This document shows, one piece after another, positions 22,143 to 31,929 of a DNA stretch of 64,000 bases. Source of the stretch: Stachybotrys elegans (Eukaryota; Ascomycota; Sordariomycetes; Hypocreales; Stachybotryaceae); NCBI GenBank assembly GCA_020746835.1, contig JAGPNK010000024.1, forward strand, positions 124,001 to 188,000, in the 5' to 3' direction. The notes beneath the pieces are model-generated. The model saw only the letters and a program-made list of their open reading frames with translations. It was not told where the DNA came from and did no database searches. Positions within the stretch are counted from its first letter, which is position 1, and every line of letters begins with the position of its first letter. The translations under genes were made by a program, and so were the position numbers.

Positions 22143-23844
22143 GGTAAGGAAGGGCTTTACAGGTTTCGTTCTTGTCTGTTTGTATTGGCAACTCGTTTCT
22201 GCGTTGTGGGGTGTATTATCTCGGAGTTTGGCAAGGCTTGCTGGGACTCGCTGAAAGGATTGGAAGAGTATCGTTCCCCGTCTTAGACACTAGGAGACAC
22301 CTAGTCTTATACAATGTGATCAATTCTGCAACAATTCCTCCTTTTCAGTGTAAACTTGACTTTGAACAAACAAAGCCAGTATATCGCTAGCATCAGAATG
22401 TGAACTTCTGAATGACATTTCTACTTACAGCTACTTTCTACCTATGGCTTAGCCACTTAGACTACCGTGTGCGTAATAATAGCCTTATTATTATTTCTTT
22501 TGACTGTGTAAAACTGTATTAGTTGCTAGAGTACTAGACACTATCTCCACTGTTTGTTTACTCTCTACTGCTTTTACTTTAGACTGTATACTGGTTTCAT
22601 TATTATCAAAAGTATTGCTTATTGTCTTGATAGCAAACTTATATGGTTAGAGGCTGTATGCTGGATATGCCATAGATCCGTAGGCGCCTTTGAGCCGGGT
22701 GCCCTATCATGGTTCATCTTCCTCACTCGGTATCCAATGTAAAGAAAATGTTTCTTGTAGTCTCCAACACGAGAGAAGCATAACACTTGCTCCATCTCAT
22801 GCTTCTTGTACACATAAATGTGCTCTAGAGAGCCAGCGGTCTCTTTACAAGCTTCATCTGAGGCAAGAGCCGACTCCCATGCCTTCGGCGTCATGAACAC
22901 ATCAACTGCCCGTGCACCCATGAGACAGATGGCTCTCATCGGCCAAGGCTTTCGTATGGATGAGGGTAACGCAATCTCCCGTATCATCTACTTCGAAGCG
23001 ACAGAGACGAACGGCCCCCTTAGTGCCACACTCGGCTTCGAATTTGACAAAGTTCTTGTACCAATCTGACTTGATATGCCCTCTGTAACGACTCGATGAG
23101 CTGCTTGAAATACTGCGAGCTTCGAAAATAAAATGTGGCCGTTGTGGCATAGTCGGTTCTGCATTCCCTAGGCGATGAGAGCATCCAATATGCCGGAACC
23201 GATGATGCTGGTGTCATCCTTGGCGGTCAAGTGATCTAATCTAGTCGAGTTGCGTTAATGTCGGCGCCACAACACCAGGCTTGGACTTGCTGTTCAAGTC
23301 TCTTATGTTTCAAATTTTTACAGGTTAGTGTTGGGTTGACAGAGCCAATACGACCCCATTGGTTATGCCGCAGGGAAACACAGAGGGTACCTCAAGCCAT
23401 TTCGAAAGACTGAGACTTCTCTTTCCCGGTTTTGATGGAGCCATCAGGTTCCTGTTTCAACCCTATATCAGGAATAATGCCAGGCAGATCTTATAATCTC
23501 TCGGAAAAGGCGTAGATGGCTCGACGACCTGTCTATGGATAGACCAGCTAGAAGCGTGAAACAGAGAACAATAGGGTCAATTCTAGCCGTCTTCTGTACC
23601 CCCAATGTGTCTGTCTGGTCGATCATAGCCTTGGTTGTCCCATATTACCCCTTATTAAGAAGGGACAAGTATACCTTATCCTTCTGGTGATAGCCAGCTT
23701 TGGGTAAAAGCATCAAGGCCGCTCTGTTGGCAAGCAATGGTGAAGAGCAGGACGAACGGCTTACGGCCCTAGAACTTCTCCCTGCGAACCAGTAGCGATG
23801 CATCCATACAAACTACACCAGTATTTGGTCCATGGCGGTGACTT

Positions 23845-24018
23845 ATAACTTATGTCTGCCATCGCCGCAGTCACAAGCGTCAAGTTTTTCTCAATCGAGT
23901 GTATTTTCTAACTAATTGTCATCTATTGATTTAATATTATCTTTATTGTCACAGGGGGTCTTCTTAAAGCCACCGGTCAATATCCCATCGCGGCACACGA
24001 ACAGAAAGTCCCCCATCC
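23845..24018 (-). repeat. dispersed repeat, copy 5
   Basis: Reverse-oriented copy. Reading the + strand: CTAACTAATTGTCATCTATTG, then TTTATTGTCACAGGGGGTC, CCGGTCAATATCCCATC and GGCACACGAACAG. It is about 400 bp from the next copy in the same orientation. Confidence 0.65.
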
Positions 24019-24311
24019 ATGGAAATATCCAGTATAAACGACATATTGTTCTCGCCAAGGCGCAATAACACCAAGTCAATACAAGGTATTGTAAAAGACA
24101 TCAAAAGTAGCTATAAAGAGGCCGAGTCTCTCAGCATATATTTGCAGGACAAAGTGCAGCTGTTGTAGGAAAAGTGATGTAGGGTGGTTTTGTGTCTCAA
24201 ATTACCCTATACAGTGTCTCCATGATGAATGGTTACATCGGTTAGAGACTGCAACGGCGCGTCACTCGATTGTTCACCGAAATGGACTAGACAGCTCAGT
24301 CTCCTTTTTCT

Positions 24312-24422
24312 TCCACGTGTTAACAATTGGCTTGACATTGTCTTTATTGTTGGAGGGTGCCTCCTTGAAGTCGCTGTTCAATATTCTATCAGGGCACGTG
24401 ATCGGGGAATCCCACAGTGATC
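24312..24422 (-). repeat. dispersed repeat, copy 6
   Basis: Reverse-oriented copy: AACAATTGGCTTGACATTGT, GGAGGGTGCCTCCTTGAAG, TCAGGGCACGTGATCG, ending AATCCCACAGTG. Confidence 0.65.
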
Positions 24423-25175
24423 GCTTTCACAGCACGTGATGCAGGTTCTATTACCCTTTGCCGGCCAGATCATCCGGCGACCGGCCGTAAGATTGCGTTG
24501 GGGGATAACTCCGAGTCACGGTCCAATCTTAACCGAGGTACTCCATACATGGACTCGTTCTAGACTTGTGGTACGAAGAGGATGTGGAATTAGATGCGTG
24601 CATACTCCGTATGGCACGATAACGGTGAGGGCTGCGGGGGATGCAGGTTGCTTACTCAGGGGCTCAGGGGCCGAGCATTTCTTCGTGTTGGTTTGCTACT
24701 ACGTGACTGGACCAAAGGATAAGCGTGATAGCGAAATGGTTGGTTTCATTCTTGTGGAGAAGACTTATTAATGCTCAGTACACCCAGCGGGGCAAGCCAG
24801 GCGTATATCTAGCATATAGCACAGTAAGCGCAAATTCAGGGATGCGCATCACCTCATCGGGCGACCAACCGGAGTGGAGAGGATTTAAATGCATGCAGCT
24901 GTAAATACGTTGTTTGTGCCGCACACGCAATCTCTGCACACTCCCTTTGAGTCATAGCCTCTGTGAGACGTATTGGGACTGAATGCAAGGGGGTGGGAGG
25001 GGTTCAATGCTACGTCGTTGCTGGCCTGAAATGGGAACGAGGGAATGCTGGCTCTCTCGTCCTCCTTTTGGTGTTTACCCACTGTAAACACTACGCATCC
25101 GTCTTGATCAGGGCCGACTGAGAACTGAATCTTCACCATCACCACCACCCTCGTCCTTTGCCCCTTTAAACCCTC

Positions 25176-26782
25176 ATGCTCCAAGGACAACACTCAGGCG
25201 GGCCACAGCCCGCGACTAGCCCGTCTCCTCTGCTTACCGAGCAGCTCCCCAGTCACATACAGAATCTTGTAGATGAGCTTCCTGGATGCGTCATTCTGCC
25301 GTCTGACACAGCCGCCTTCAAGCAGGCTGTGAACTATAGTTGGGCGCAGCAGGTTCGTGAGATTATTCCAGCATGTATCGTCTCTCCTCGCGATGCGCAA
25401 CAAGTCAGTAAAGCTGTTGCTATCCTGAAGCGTGAACACGATAACCGCAAGGAGGGTGAGACCCCCGCCTCAGGCTTCTTCACCATCAGGAGCGGAGGCT
25501 CCAACCCGGGCCTCGGGGCGGCAACAATGCAAGATGGCGTCGTGATTGACCTCAGCTATATTCGCGAGGTGACGCCTGCTGAGGATGGACGTACTGTAAC
25601 TGTTGGAGCTGGTGCCAAGTGGATTGATGTATACAAGCAGCTGGATGAGAGAGGACTGACCGTGGTCGGAGGGAGAAACACGCCAGTTGGCGTAGGCGGG
25701 CTGACCTTGCAAGGTAACACGTCTGTTTTTGGTTGGATTCGAGACGCCGAGTGCTGACAATGCTTGCAAAAGGCGGAATATCGTTTTACTCTCCCAGGTT
25801 CGGCTTTGTTTGCTCTACTGCCGCGAGCTACGAAGTTGTACTTGCCGACGGGAGTGTAGTGACCGCATCCGCATCGGAGAATCCCGAGCTCTGGCGGGTC
25901 TTGAAAGGGGGCGGCAACAACTTTGGCATAGTAACTCGCTTCACTCTGCGCAGCATTCCCTCGGCGCCCATCTGGGTGGGGCAAATGTTTGCACCAGCCG
26001 TGTTCCAGAAAGCAAAGGCGCTCAAAGCGTACCATGACTACCTCGAGCACGCGAGCTCCAGCGGGTTCGACGAGAACGCTGCCGGCCCCATCCTCTCCTT
26101 TGTCTACGTCCATGGTCTTCCAATGCAAGTTCTCGCCCTCCATCTTGCGTACACTGTGGCCCCCAAGGATAAAAAGTGGCCAGCTCACTGGCGGGACACG
26201 GGCTTCGCATCGCTTTGGAGCGTCTACCGAACGAGCAAAGTGCAGAGCCATACCAGTGCTGTTGAGCAGCTCGGCCAGACCGCGCCAGCTGGGACGCGCC
26301 ATATGCAGGGAACAACGACGATACGTAACGACTCTGGCGCTATCAAATCTGCTTACGATATCTTCTGCCAGACAGCGAATGAGCTGCGGGGTGTCAAAGG
26401 CTTGCTGTTCCCCTTTACCTACCAGGCCATACTACCAGGGTGGATAAACAAGGGTCACCCAAACGTCCTCGGTCTTGAAGGCTGTACAGAGCCCCTGATC
26501 ATTCTAAACTGCTCCCTCACATGGGCTAAAGCCGAGGATGATAACCTCGTCCGATCGACGGTTCGCCGGGCTCTACAGGAGATGGACGTGGCGGCGGCGG
26601 CGAGAGGAGCCGATCATCCGTATAAGTTCATGAACTACTGTATGGAGTTCCAGCGACCTTACAATGGGTGCGGCGAGGAAAACTTGAAGCTCATGCAGAA
26701 GGCCAGCCACAAGTACGACCCAGATGGTCTCTTTCAAGTGGGATGCACTGGAGGATTCAAGTTGGATATGGATAAAGCATGA
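25176..26782 (+). CDS. BBE-like FAD-linked oxidoreductase lacking flavin-linking His
   Basis: FAD-binding (PCMH/VAO type) oxidoreductase with C-terminal BBE domain, 515 aa. CDS join 25176-25713, 25773-26782; the intron closes in phase. The start is uncertain: no signal peptide is seen with this ATG, and an upstream exon is possible. FAD-domain motifs: TIRSGGSNPGLG, VIDLSYIREV, VTVGAGAKWIDVY, VGVGGLTLQGG, and LKGGGNNFGIVTRF. The BBE segment is NYCMEFQRPYNGCGEENLK...YDPDGLFQVGCTGGFKL. The RSGGH motif has Ser at the covalent-FAD position (S109, codon 25500-25502), so FAD is probably bound non-covalently. The gene lies at the left edge of an oxidative cluster and converges on a P450. Likely an oxidase/dehydrogenase of a secondary-metabolite intermediate. 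Confidence 0.87.
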
Positions 26783-26821
26783 TTGATGAATTATTCTGAA
26801 ATCCCGATGAGAGTAGGGCAG

Positions 26822-26900
26822 TGGCGATATGGGCCTCGTCGAAGTCGCTGGTCTGTATCCCATCAGGGCACACGAACAGGAGATCCCACATAGTCCAGTC
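26822..26900 (-). repeat. dispersed repeat, copy 7
   Basis: Reverse-oriented copy: GGGCCTCGTCGAAGTCGC, TGGTCTGTATCCCATCAGGG, CACACGAACAGGAGATCCCA. It starts 40 bp after the stop of the FAD oxidoreductase and probably falls in its 3' UTR or that of the convergent P450. Confidence 0.75.
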
Positions 26901-27013
26901 ACGTATTTGGCATTTTGGTACCAAGTTATTTACTTTGCTTTCTATCTTTATGTGTTCTCTCAATGCCGAAGGCGTACCAAACGTGCTAGATATTGTTTAA
27001 TACATCTATGTTT

Positions 27014-28612
27014 CTATATCTCCTTTCGTCTCCTGACCTTGATATTCGCCGCAAGTGGCGGAATCTTTGTAACACCGAACCAGGAGCCTTTGGGCTTTTC
27101 CGGCAGCATCTCGAAATCATACTTGAGCAACGCGTCAGCCATAATGAGCTTCAGCTCTGCAGCAGCAAAGAAGCGGCCTGGACAGGCATGTTTGCCATGA
27201 CCAAAGACCAAAAAGTCGGGATCTGTCGAGGGGAAAGCGTTGCGCGCGGGCCGGACGTGGCCATCACTGCCACCTTTGGCTTCGAGGGGGTCCTTACCCT
27301 TGTCAGAGAATCTAAAGGGATAAAAGCTATCGGCCCCTGGATACTTCTTCTCACTTTGCATAATGCAAAGCGCCGGGACTGACACCTTGGTGCCTCGTGG
27401 GAGGTGGACACCGCTGGGTGTTACGATACCTTCCTCGGCGACAACGACACGTGCGAGCCCCGTGGATAAGGTGGAGCTGTAGCGCGCGCTCTCACGCAAT
27501 GCTGAATCGAGCTTTTCAAGCTTGCTGAGGGCGCGTTTGTTCCATTGGCCGCCATGGGTGGCCAGTACCGACTTGATCTCGTCACGGATCTCATCAATAT
27601 ACTCGGCCTTGGAAGACACAAGATCGAGTACCAGCTCGGTCGAGACGAAAGAGGTGGTATGTATGGAGGCGAAGTTGACCACCAGAAGACGGTCGGCGAG
27701 TGTGTTGGGCTGCCACATGTACGGATCGCCGCCAGCCTTGGCTTGTTGGATGGACCACTGAAGCAAATCGTTGGGCTCTCCCTCGGCAGGAGATGAAGTC
27801 GGCTTAAGGTCGTTTTGATGGCGCTCATCCCAATCGAGTAGGCGGCTCTGAATCTGCGATAAGACAATGTTCCGGAACCGCTGCGTGTGAATGCGGTTGG
27901 GAATAGTGATGACGGGAGCCAACAACGGGCGTAAAAGCTTTGGAACCAACTTGACAAGCGTGGAAGTCAGCGGGATGTCGATGGCAAACGCCATGCCGTT
28001 ATTGACAAGTTCAGGGTCTCGACAGGCTGGCAGGCCGACGAAAGCGCGGTTGGTAACGTTTCCGACAATGTGGCGCATCGTCTCAAAGACGCAAACCTCG
28101 CGCCATTCCTGGGTAGCATCTGGGCCTCCCCAGTACGTCTCCAATGCCCAGGAAGCTTCCGTGGCCAAGTCGGATACCAAGTTGCCAATCTCTGGCGTCA
28201 ACTTGTCCCGCAGAAGATTCTCACTGAGTGCGATGCGTGTGATGGTGGGATCTACAAAGGTGTGATCCACCTGAAAGGCCTCGAAGGCACGTTCACTAAA
28301 CCCGAGCACCGAATCGGGCTGATCGGCGATGAACTTGGCCTCCTCGGGCGGCAGAAGCACAATGTCGCCCTCACCAGCAACCGGAACAAGAGCAGGGCGA
28401 CCTGAAGCGTAGGCGAGCTCCAATGCCGTCTTGAAATCCCTTGTGTTGCGCCACCGTGCTTGGATCATCGGAAGCCAGTCGCCGTCACGCGCTCCGATGA
28501 TGGGGACATTGGGCAGGCTGCTCGATCGTCTAAGCCAGGAAATGGTAAAGTATAGGGTCAAAATGGCAGGGGCAACAAAGGCCGGACGCACAATGAGCTC
28601 CGATAACATATT
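27014..28612 (-). CDS. cytochrome P450 (CYP68/CYP503-like)
   Basis: Membrane-anchored haem monooxygenase, 532 aa, single exon. The start is the ATG at 28612 (MLSELIVRPAFVAP), which puts a hydrophobic anchor at the N-terminus; an upstream in-frame ATG at 28693 adds 27 less plausible residues. Motifs: I-helix NFASIHTTS, K-helix E-x-x-R in ALRESAR, FYPFRF (PERF-like), and haem loop FGHGKHACPGRFFA with Cys477 as ligand. The ASIHTTS I-helix, with no usual acidic-Thr pair, is typical of the fungal ent-kaurene-oxidase-like and CYP68 families. Converges with the FAD oxidoreductase to its left and is followed upstream by another - strand FAD oxidoreductase. Probably a tailoring hydroxylase; substrate unknown. 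Confidence 0.92.
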   Translation of the reverse strand, partial: NMLSELIVRPAFVAPAILTLYFTISWLRRSSSLPNVPIIGARDGDWLPMIQARWRNTRDFKTALELAYASGRPALVPVAGEGDIVLLPPEEAKFIADQPDSVLGFSERAFEAFQVDHTFVDPTITRIALSENLLRDKLTPEIGNLVSDLATEASWALETYWGGPDATQEWREVCVFETMRHIVGNVTNRAFVGLPACRDPELVNNGMAFAIDIPLTSTLVKLVPKLLRPLLAPVITIPNRIHTQRFRNIVLSQIQSRLLDWDERHQNDLKPTSSPAEGEPNDLLQWSIQQAKAGGDPYMWQPNTLADRLLVVNFASIHTTSFVSTELVLDLVSSKAEYIDEIRDEIKSVLATHGGQWNKRALSKLEKLDSALRESARYSSTLSTGLARVVVAEEGIVTPSGVHLPRGTKVSVPALCIMQSEKKYPGADSFYPFRFSDKGKDPLEAKGGSDGHVRPARNAFPSTDPDFLVFGHGKHACPGRFFAAAELKLIMADALLKYDFEMLPEKPKGSWFGVTKIPPLAANIKVRRRKEI

Positions 28613-29396
28613 GTATGCAAGGCTGGGAGAAGCAAGCGGTTGGAGGAAGTGCGGGGAGCAGTAGACACCAGACAGATGTTGGAGGATTCTCAACTACGAC
28701 TTGGAGTCTTGTATATGACCCAAGTCAGTAGCCAGAGGGCGGTTGAAGAATACTCGAACACAATAGCGCACCAAGCCCCGGGACGAACACGTACCTGGCA
28801 CTCACACTCTCCAAGACTACCCACACAATGTCCCAAGGTAACCATTCCATCCAGAGATATTACACATGCACGCGCGAAGAAAGACGTGTTTGAGCCCGTG
28901 CCACAGAGGTACCCGCAGATTACGTTGGAATTTATGTGATAATGTAGAGTAGCATTGCTACAACCGACGAGATAGATCCGTTGGCGGCAGGCACATATGG
29001 GGGAGGTGTGGCTCTATTGACTCGATTGATATGCACGAATATCTGGAGGAGAATCAGGGAATCAGATATCGACGCCTGGTCAATGGCACGCACATGCACA
29101 ATGCACAAACGAAGCCAGAAGTCGGAAGGGTTAGCCAACGGAGTTAAATCCTTGCACGTCACAAATCAATGTTACATCGAAGAAATCCGTTGCCAAGGCT
29201 CCCCTCGATGCTGTGCCACATCCCTGCAGCTAAGTTGGACTTCAATAACCTGTTGTGATCCATGTCATGGGGTAGTGGGTGAGAAATCTTGCATACATCT
29301 TATTCAGCAAACAAGGGCACAAATAGATTGGCTCTATAGAGTAGACTGCGTAGTACATGATGCCATGCGTCCAAGCACCCGAGCCCAATCTCATGC
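28613..29396. other. intergenic spacer between P450 and FAD oxidoreductase
   Basis: About 780 bp holding the P450 promoter and the 3' end of the next - strand gene. No gene is supported. Confidence 0.5.
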
Positions 29397-31032
29397 TCAA
29401 CCAGGGATTTTGAACCCTCCCGATACCAAGTTCGTGAACACCCCAGCAGGATCATACTCGCTGCGCACTCTGCGCAGCCTCTCTACGCTTTCTTGTCCAT
29501 AGGATTCAATGGGTCGCTGCCATGGCGCCGCATAGTTGACGTAAATGTACGGGTCCAAGGCGTCGAGCGCGCCCGTCTCCCGCTTAATGGCCGTCACTAG
29601 AGCCTTTGCCGCTTCATCGATAATGTTATCGTCTGCCGCGTTTAACCATGTCATGGTCAGATGTATGACAATCAATGCCGTATCGTTTCGGTTGGTCAAT
29701 CCCAGAGCGCTAGAGTCTGAATGGACAGCGTACAATTGGGGTGGCAGAGGATCCATTCCCAATCCCCACAACAACCCAGGTATGCCCTGTATCGAAGGCA
29801 AGCTGGCTTCCCAGGCGTCAACGGTTGCCTTAATGGCCGGGACCGTGGATTGAATGGTAAGCGTAGCGCTGCCTTGTCTGTAGCCCCACGAAGCTGTTAG
29901 CCATGTTGACTAGATCCAAGTGAAGAGGGAAATATGGGAACATGCCTCAATCCGTTGGGGTTGTTGGCCTCCGTCTCTCTTGTCAGGTCAGTAATGTTGG
30001 CAATTCTTTGTGTGCTAGTCAAGGCCGGGATGCTCAACAGAGGATGGAAGACAGGGGGGTCTTCTACAGGCTTGGTATACTCCATGTTGTTGACCACAAC
30101 CTGAATGCCCAGGTCGGCTGAGTAGGCAAATGTCGTAATGAGTGACGCGAACTCATCGTATGTCCCTGGGTCGTTGAAGGCTGCCAGAGCAGCAATCTGC
30201 TCATCGACCGTATCGAACATGGTCACAACCTGGCCTCCCCACAGTTCCTCCTGTGGGAACGTCTCCAAGTCGATGCGGGTAACGATGCCGATGTTGTTGC
30301 CGCCTCCTCGCAGTGCCCACAGCAGGTTGGCATTCTCGTTGTCATTGGCGTTGACGATGGTGCCATTACCGAGTACCACCTCGTAGTTCTTGACTGTATC
30401 GCAGGTCCACCCAAACCGTGGGCCGAAGTAACTGATGCCACCCCCTAGAGTAAGCCCAGCTACCCCGACACCTGCGGCGCGGCCACCGTTGACGCTGAGA
30501 TGAAGATCATCCAGATAGTCGTAGACAGATCCCCATCTGGATCCCACCCCAACTGATACAATGGGGGGAGGGGTTGTTCCTGGCGCCAGAGAAAGAGGGG
30601 TAGGTGCGGATAGCAGTTCAATCCCGGTCAATCCTGAGAGGTCAATCGTTACGCCACCATCGATATTGGAAGCTCCGGCAAAGGTAGCATGGCCCCCGGA
30701 TCGGATCGCAAACTTGCAAGCAGGGAGGGATTTCGCGGCATCCCCGCCACCTGTTGAGAGAACTTGCACAGCGGTAGACACCTCCAGGGTGGTCAGGGGT
30801 GACACAATACAGGAGGGGTAGGTGGCAGCTCCTTGAGCAGAATAGTACGACGCAAGCGAATGCGAGTACTCCGAGTCTCCAGGCCCAAACACTCGACCCG
30901 GAAGTTGGCGAGATAGGGCGAGGCACTGGCAGGTAGTATTGCGTCAGCCAATTGGCTAGTTGCCTCCAGGAGGGGACAAGGGGGTGCATGATGGATGCTA
31001 CTTACACAGATGCCGCACGCAACCTTTACCAT
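29397..31032 (-). CDS. BBE-like FAD-linked oxidoreductase with a GC-AG intron
   Basis: 495 aa. CDS complement of 31006-31032, 29946-30925, 29397-29877. Exon 1 codes only nine residues (MVKVACGIC) and splices to CLALSRQLPGRVFGPGD. The second intron (29878-29945, 68 nt) closes in phase only with a GC donor (AG|GCATGT...CTACAG). FAD-domain motifs: FAIRSGGHATF (covalent-FAD His at H88), GVGVAGLTLGGGISYFG, LRGGGNNIGIVTR. The BBE domain ends YIYVNYAAPWQ...FKIPG. The gene is a paralogue of the FAD oxidoreductase at 37.5 kb: the last exons are both exactly 481 nt, begin in the same phase and end in FKIP. Divergent from the P450 at 31.9 kb with an ~900 bp shared promoter region. Likely a secondary-metabolite oxidase. 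Confidence 0.9.
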
Positions 31033-31929
31033 GTTTGATCAGGACTAGAAGGCAGTCTGGAAGGAAATATCCACGTCTAATGCTTGTGGCGAACCTGTAC
31101 TTGAAAGAGGGTAGGGTGCTGAGGAGTGCCGGCTTTCTGCAGGATACAGATTGTCCTCCTGTTTAGAACTTTCCGTGGCTTCTTAAAGACTTGTCCCATA
31201 ATGCAACTGGCAAATTTGAGTGGAGAGATTTTATATCAACACCAGTGTACAATGCAGAACGGCATAGCTGGACAGAATGACTGGATCCTGGATGACAAGC
31301 ATGGGAGATGTCGTCCTACGGTCTTACCCCTCTGCGGCCAGGACAACTGCCGCACCCTTGTCGTGATAATGATGCCCGCCCTTCCCTTAGTAATATACGA
31401 AGCATTTGTTATATCGGGCGGCCTGGGCCACACAAAGACTGACTCAGACGAACCAGCCTTGCCATCCTTTTGGGCGTCTGGTTGGTTGCAGAGAGGGGAA
31501 AAGGGAGGGGTGTAAAATTGGCCAACCCCTCTTTTCTTGAGACTGTGGCCGGCTGAGATGCTCTTTCATGCTTTAAGACTGGGTTTAAGTAGCAATGAAT
31601 GGGTACTGACTGCGGCGCAACGGCGTGGCCTAAGAAAGCAAATGCAGCGGCATGACTCAACTCCAAGTGCTATCACAATGTGACGCAAGTAATACTTGGC
31701 TGCATTCGATGTGTGAGCATGGTGCGTCCGTACGAGCTGGCAACTGTCCGCCTGTATCATTTGCACTTTTGTTGAAAGGCGCTCATCCTGAGGGTTCCGC
31801 GTCAAGAGCTGATTGCGTATCTATTGTACATATCATTGACACCCTCCCAGGCCTTGAACTTGACATGCTACTGTGTTTGCAGTAAATAATTACGCTTTAT
31901 TGCTACTATCTTGTTATCATCTTGCTACC
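31033..31929. promoter_or_regulatory. bidirectional promoter region
   Basis: The ~900 bp gap separates the divergent FAD oxidoreductase (-) and P450 (+). No gene is supported inside. Shared control of the two is inferred from layout only; no clear zinc-cluster operator was identified. Confidence 0.4.

Larger units (their letters stand above)
22143..25175. other. gene-poor region with repeat copies and possible relics
   Basis: About 3 kb without a convincing gene. - strand frames at 22902-23150 and 22619-22987 have protein-like composition in neighbouring frames and could be a small intron-containing or broken gene, but no domain is recognised. Two repeat copies sit at 23845-24018 and 24312-24422. 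Confidence 0.45.

Noticed and set aside
23845..24422. Two same-orientation repeat copies about 400 bp apart as an LTR pair
   Set aside because: The spacing is far too small for a retrotransposon body, and no gag/pol text lies between; treated as separate copies.
29914..29945. A 32 nt GT-AG intron in the - strand FAD oxidoreductase
   Set aside because: It keeps the frame but is too short for fungal splicing and inserts residues absent from the paralogue; the 68 nt GC-AG intron fits better.
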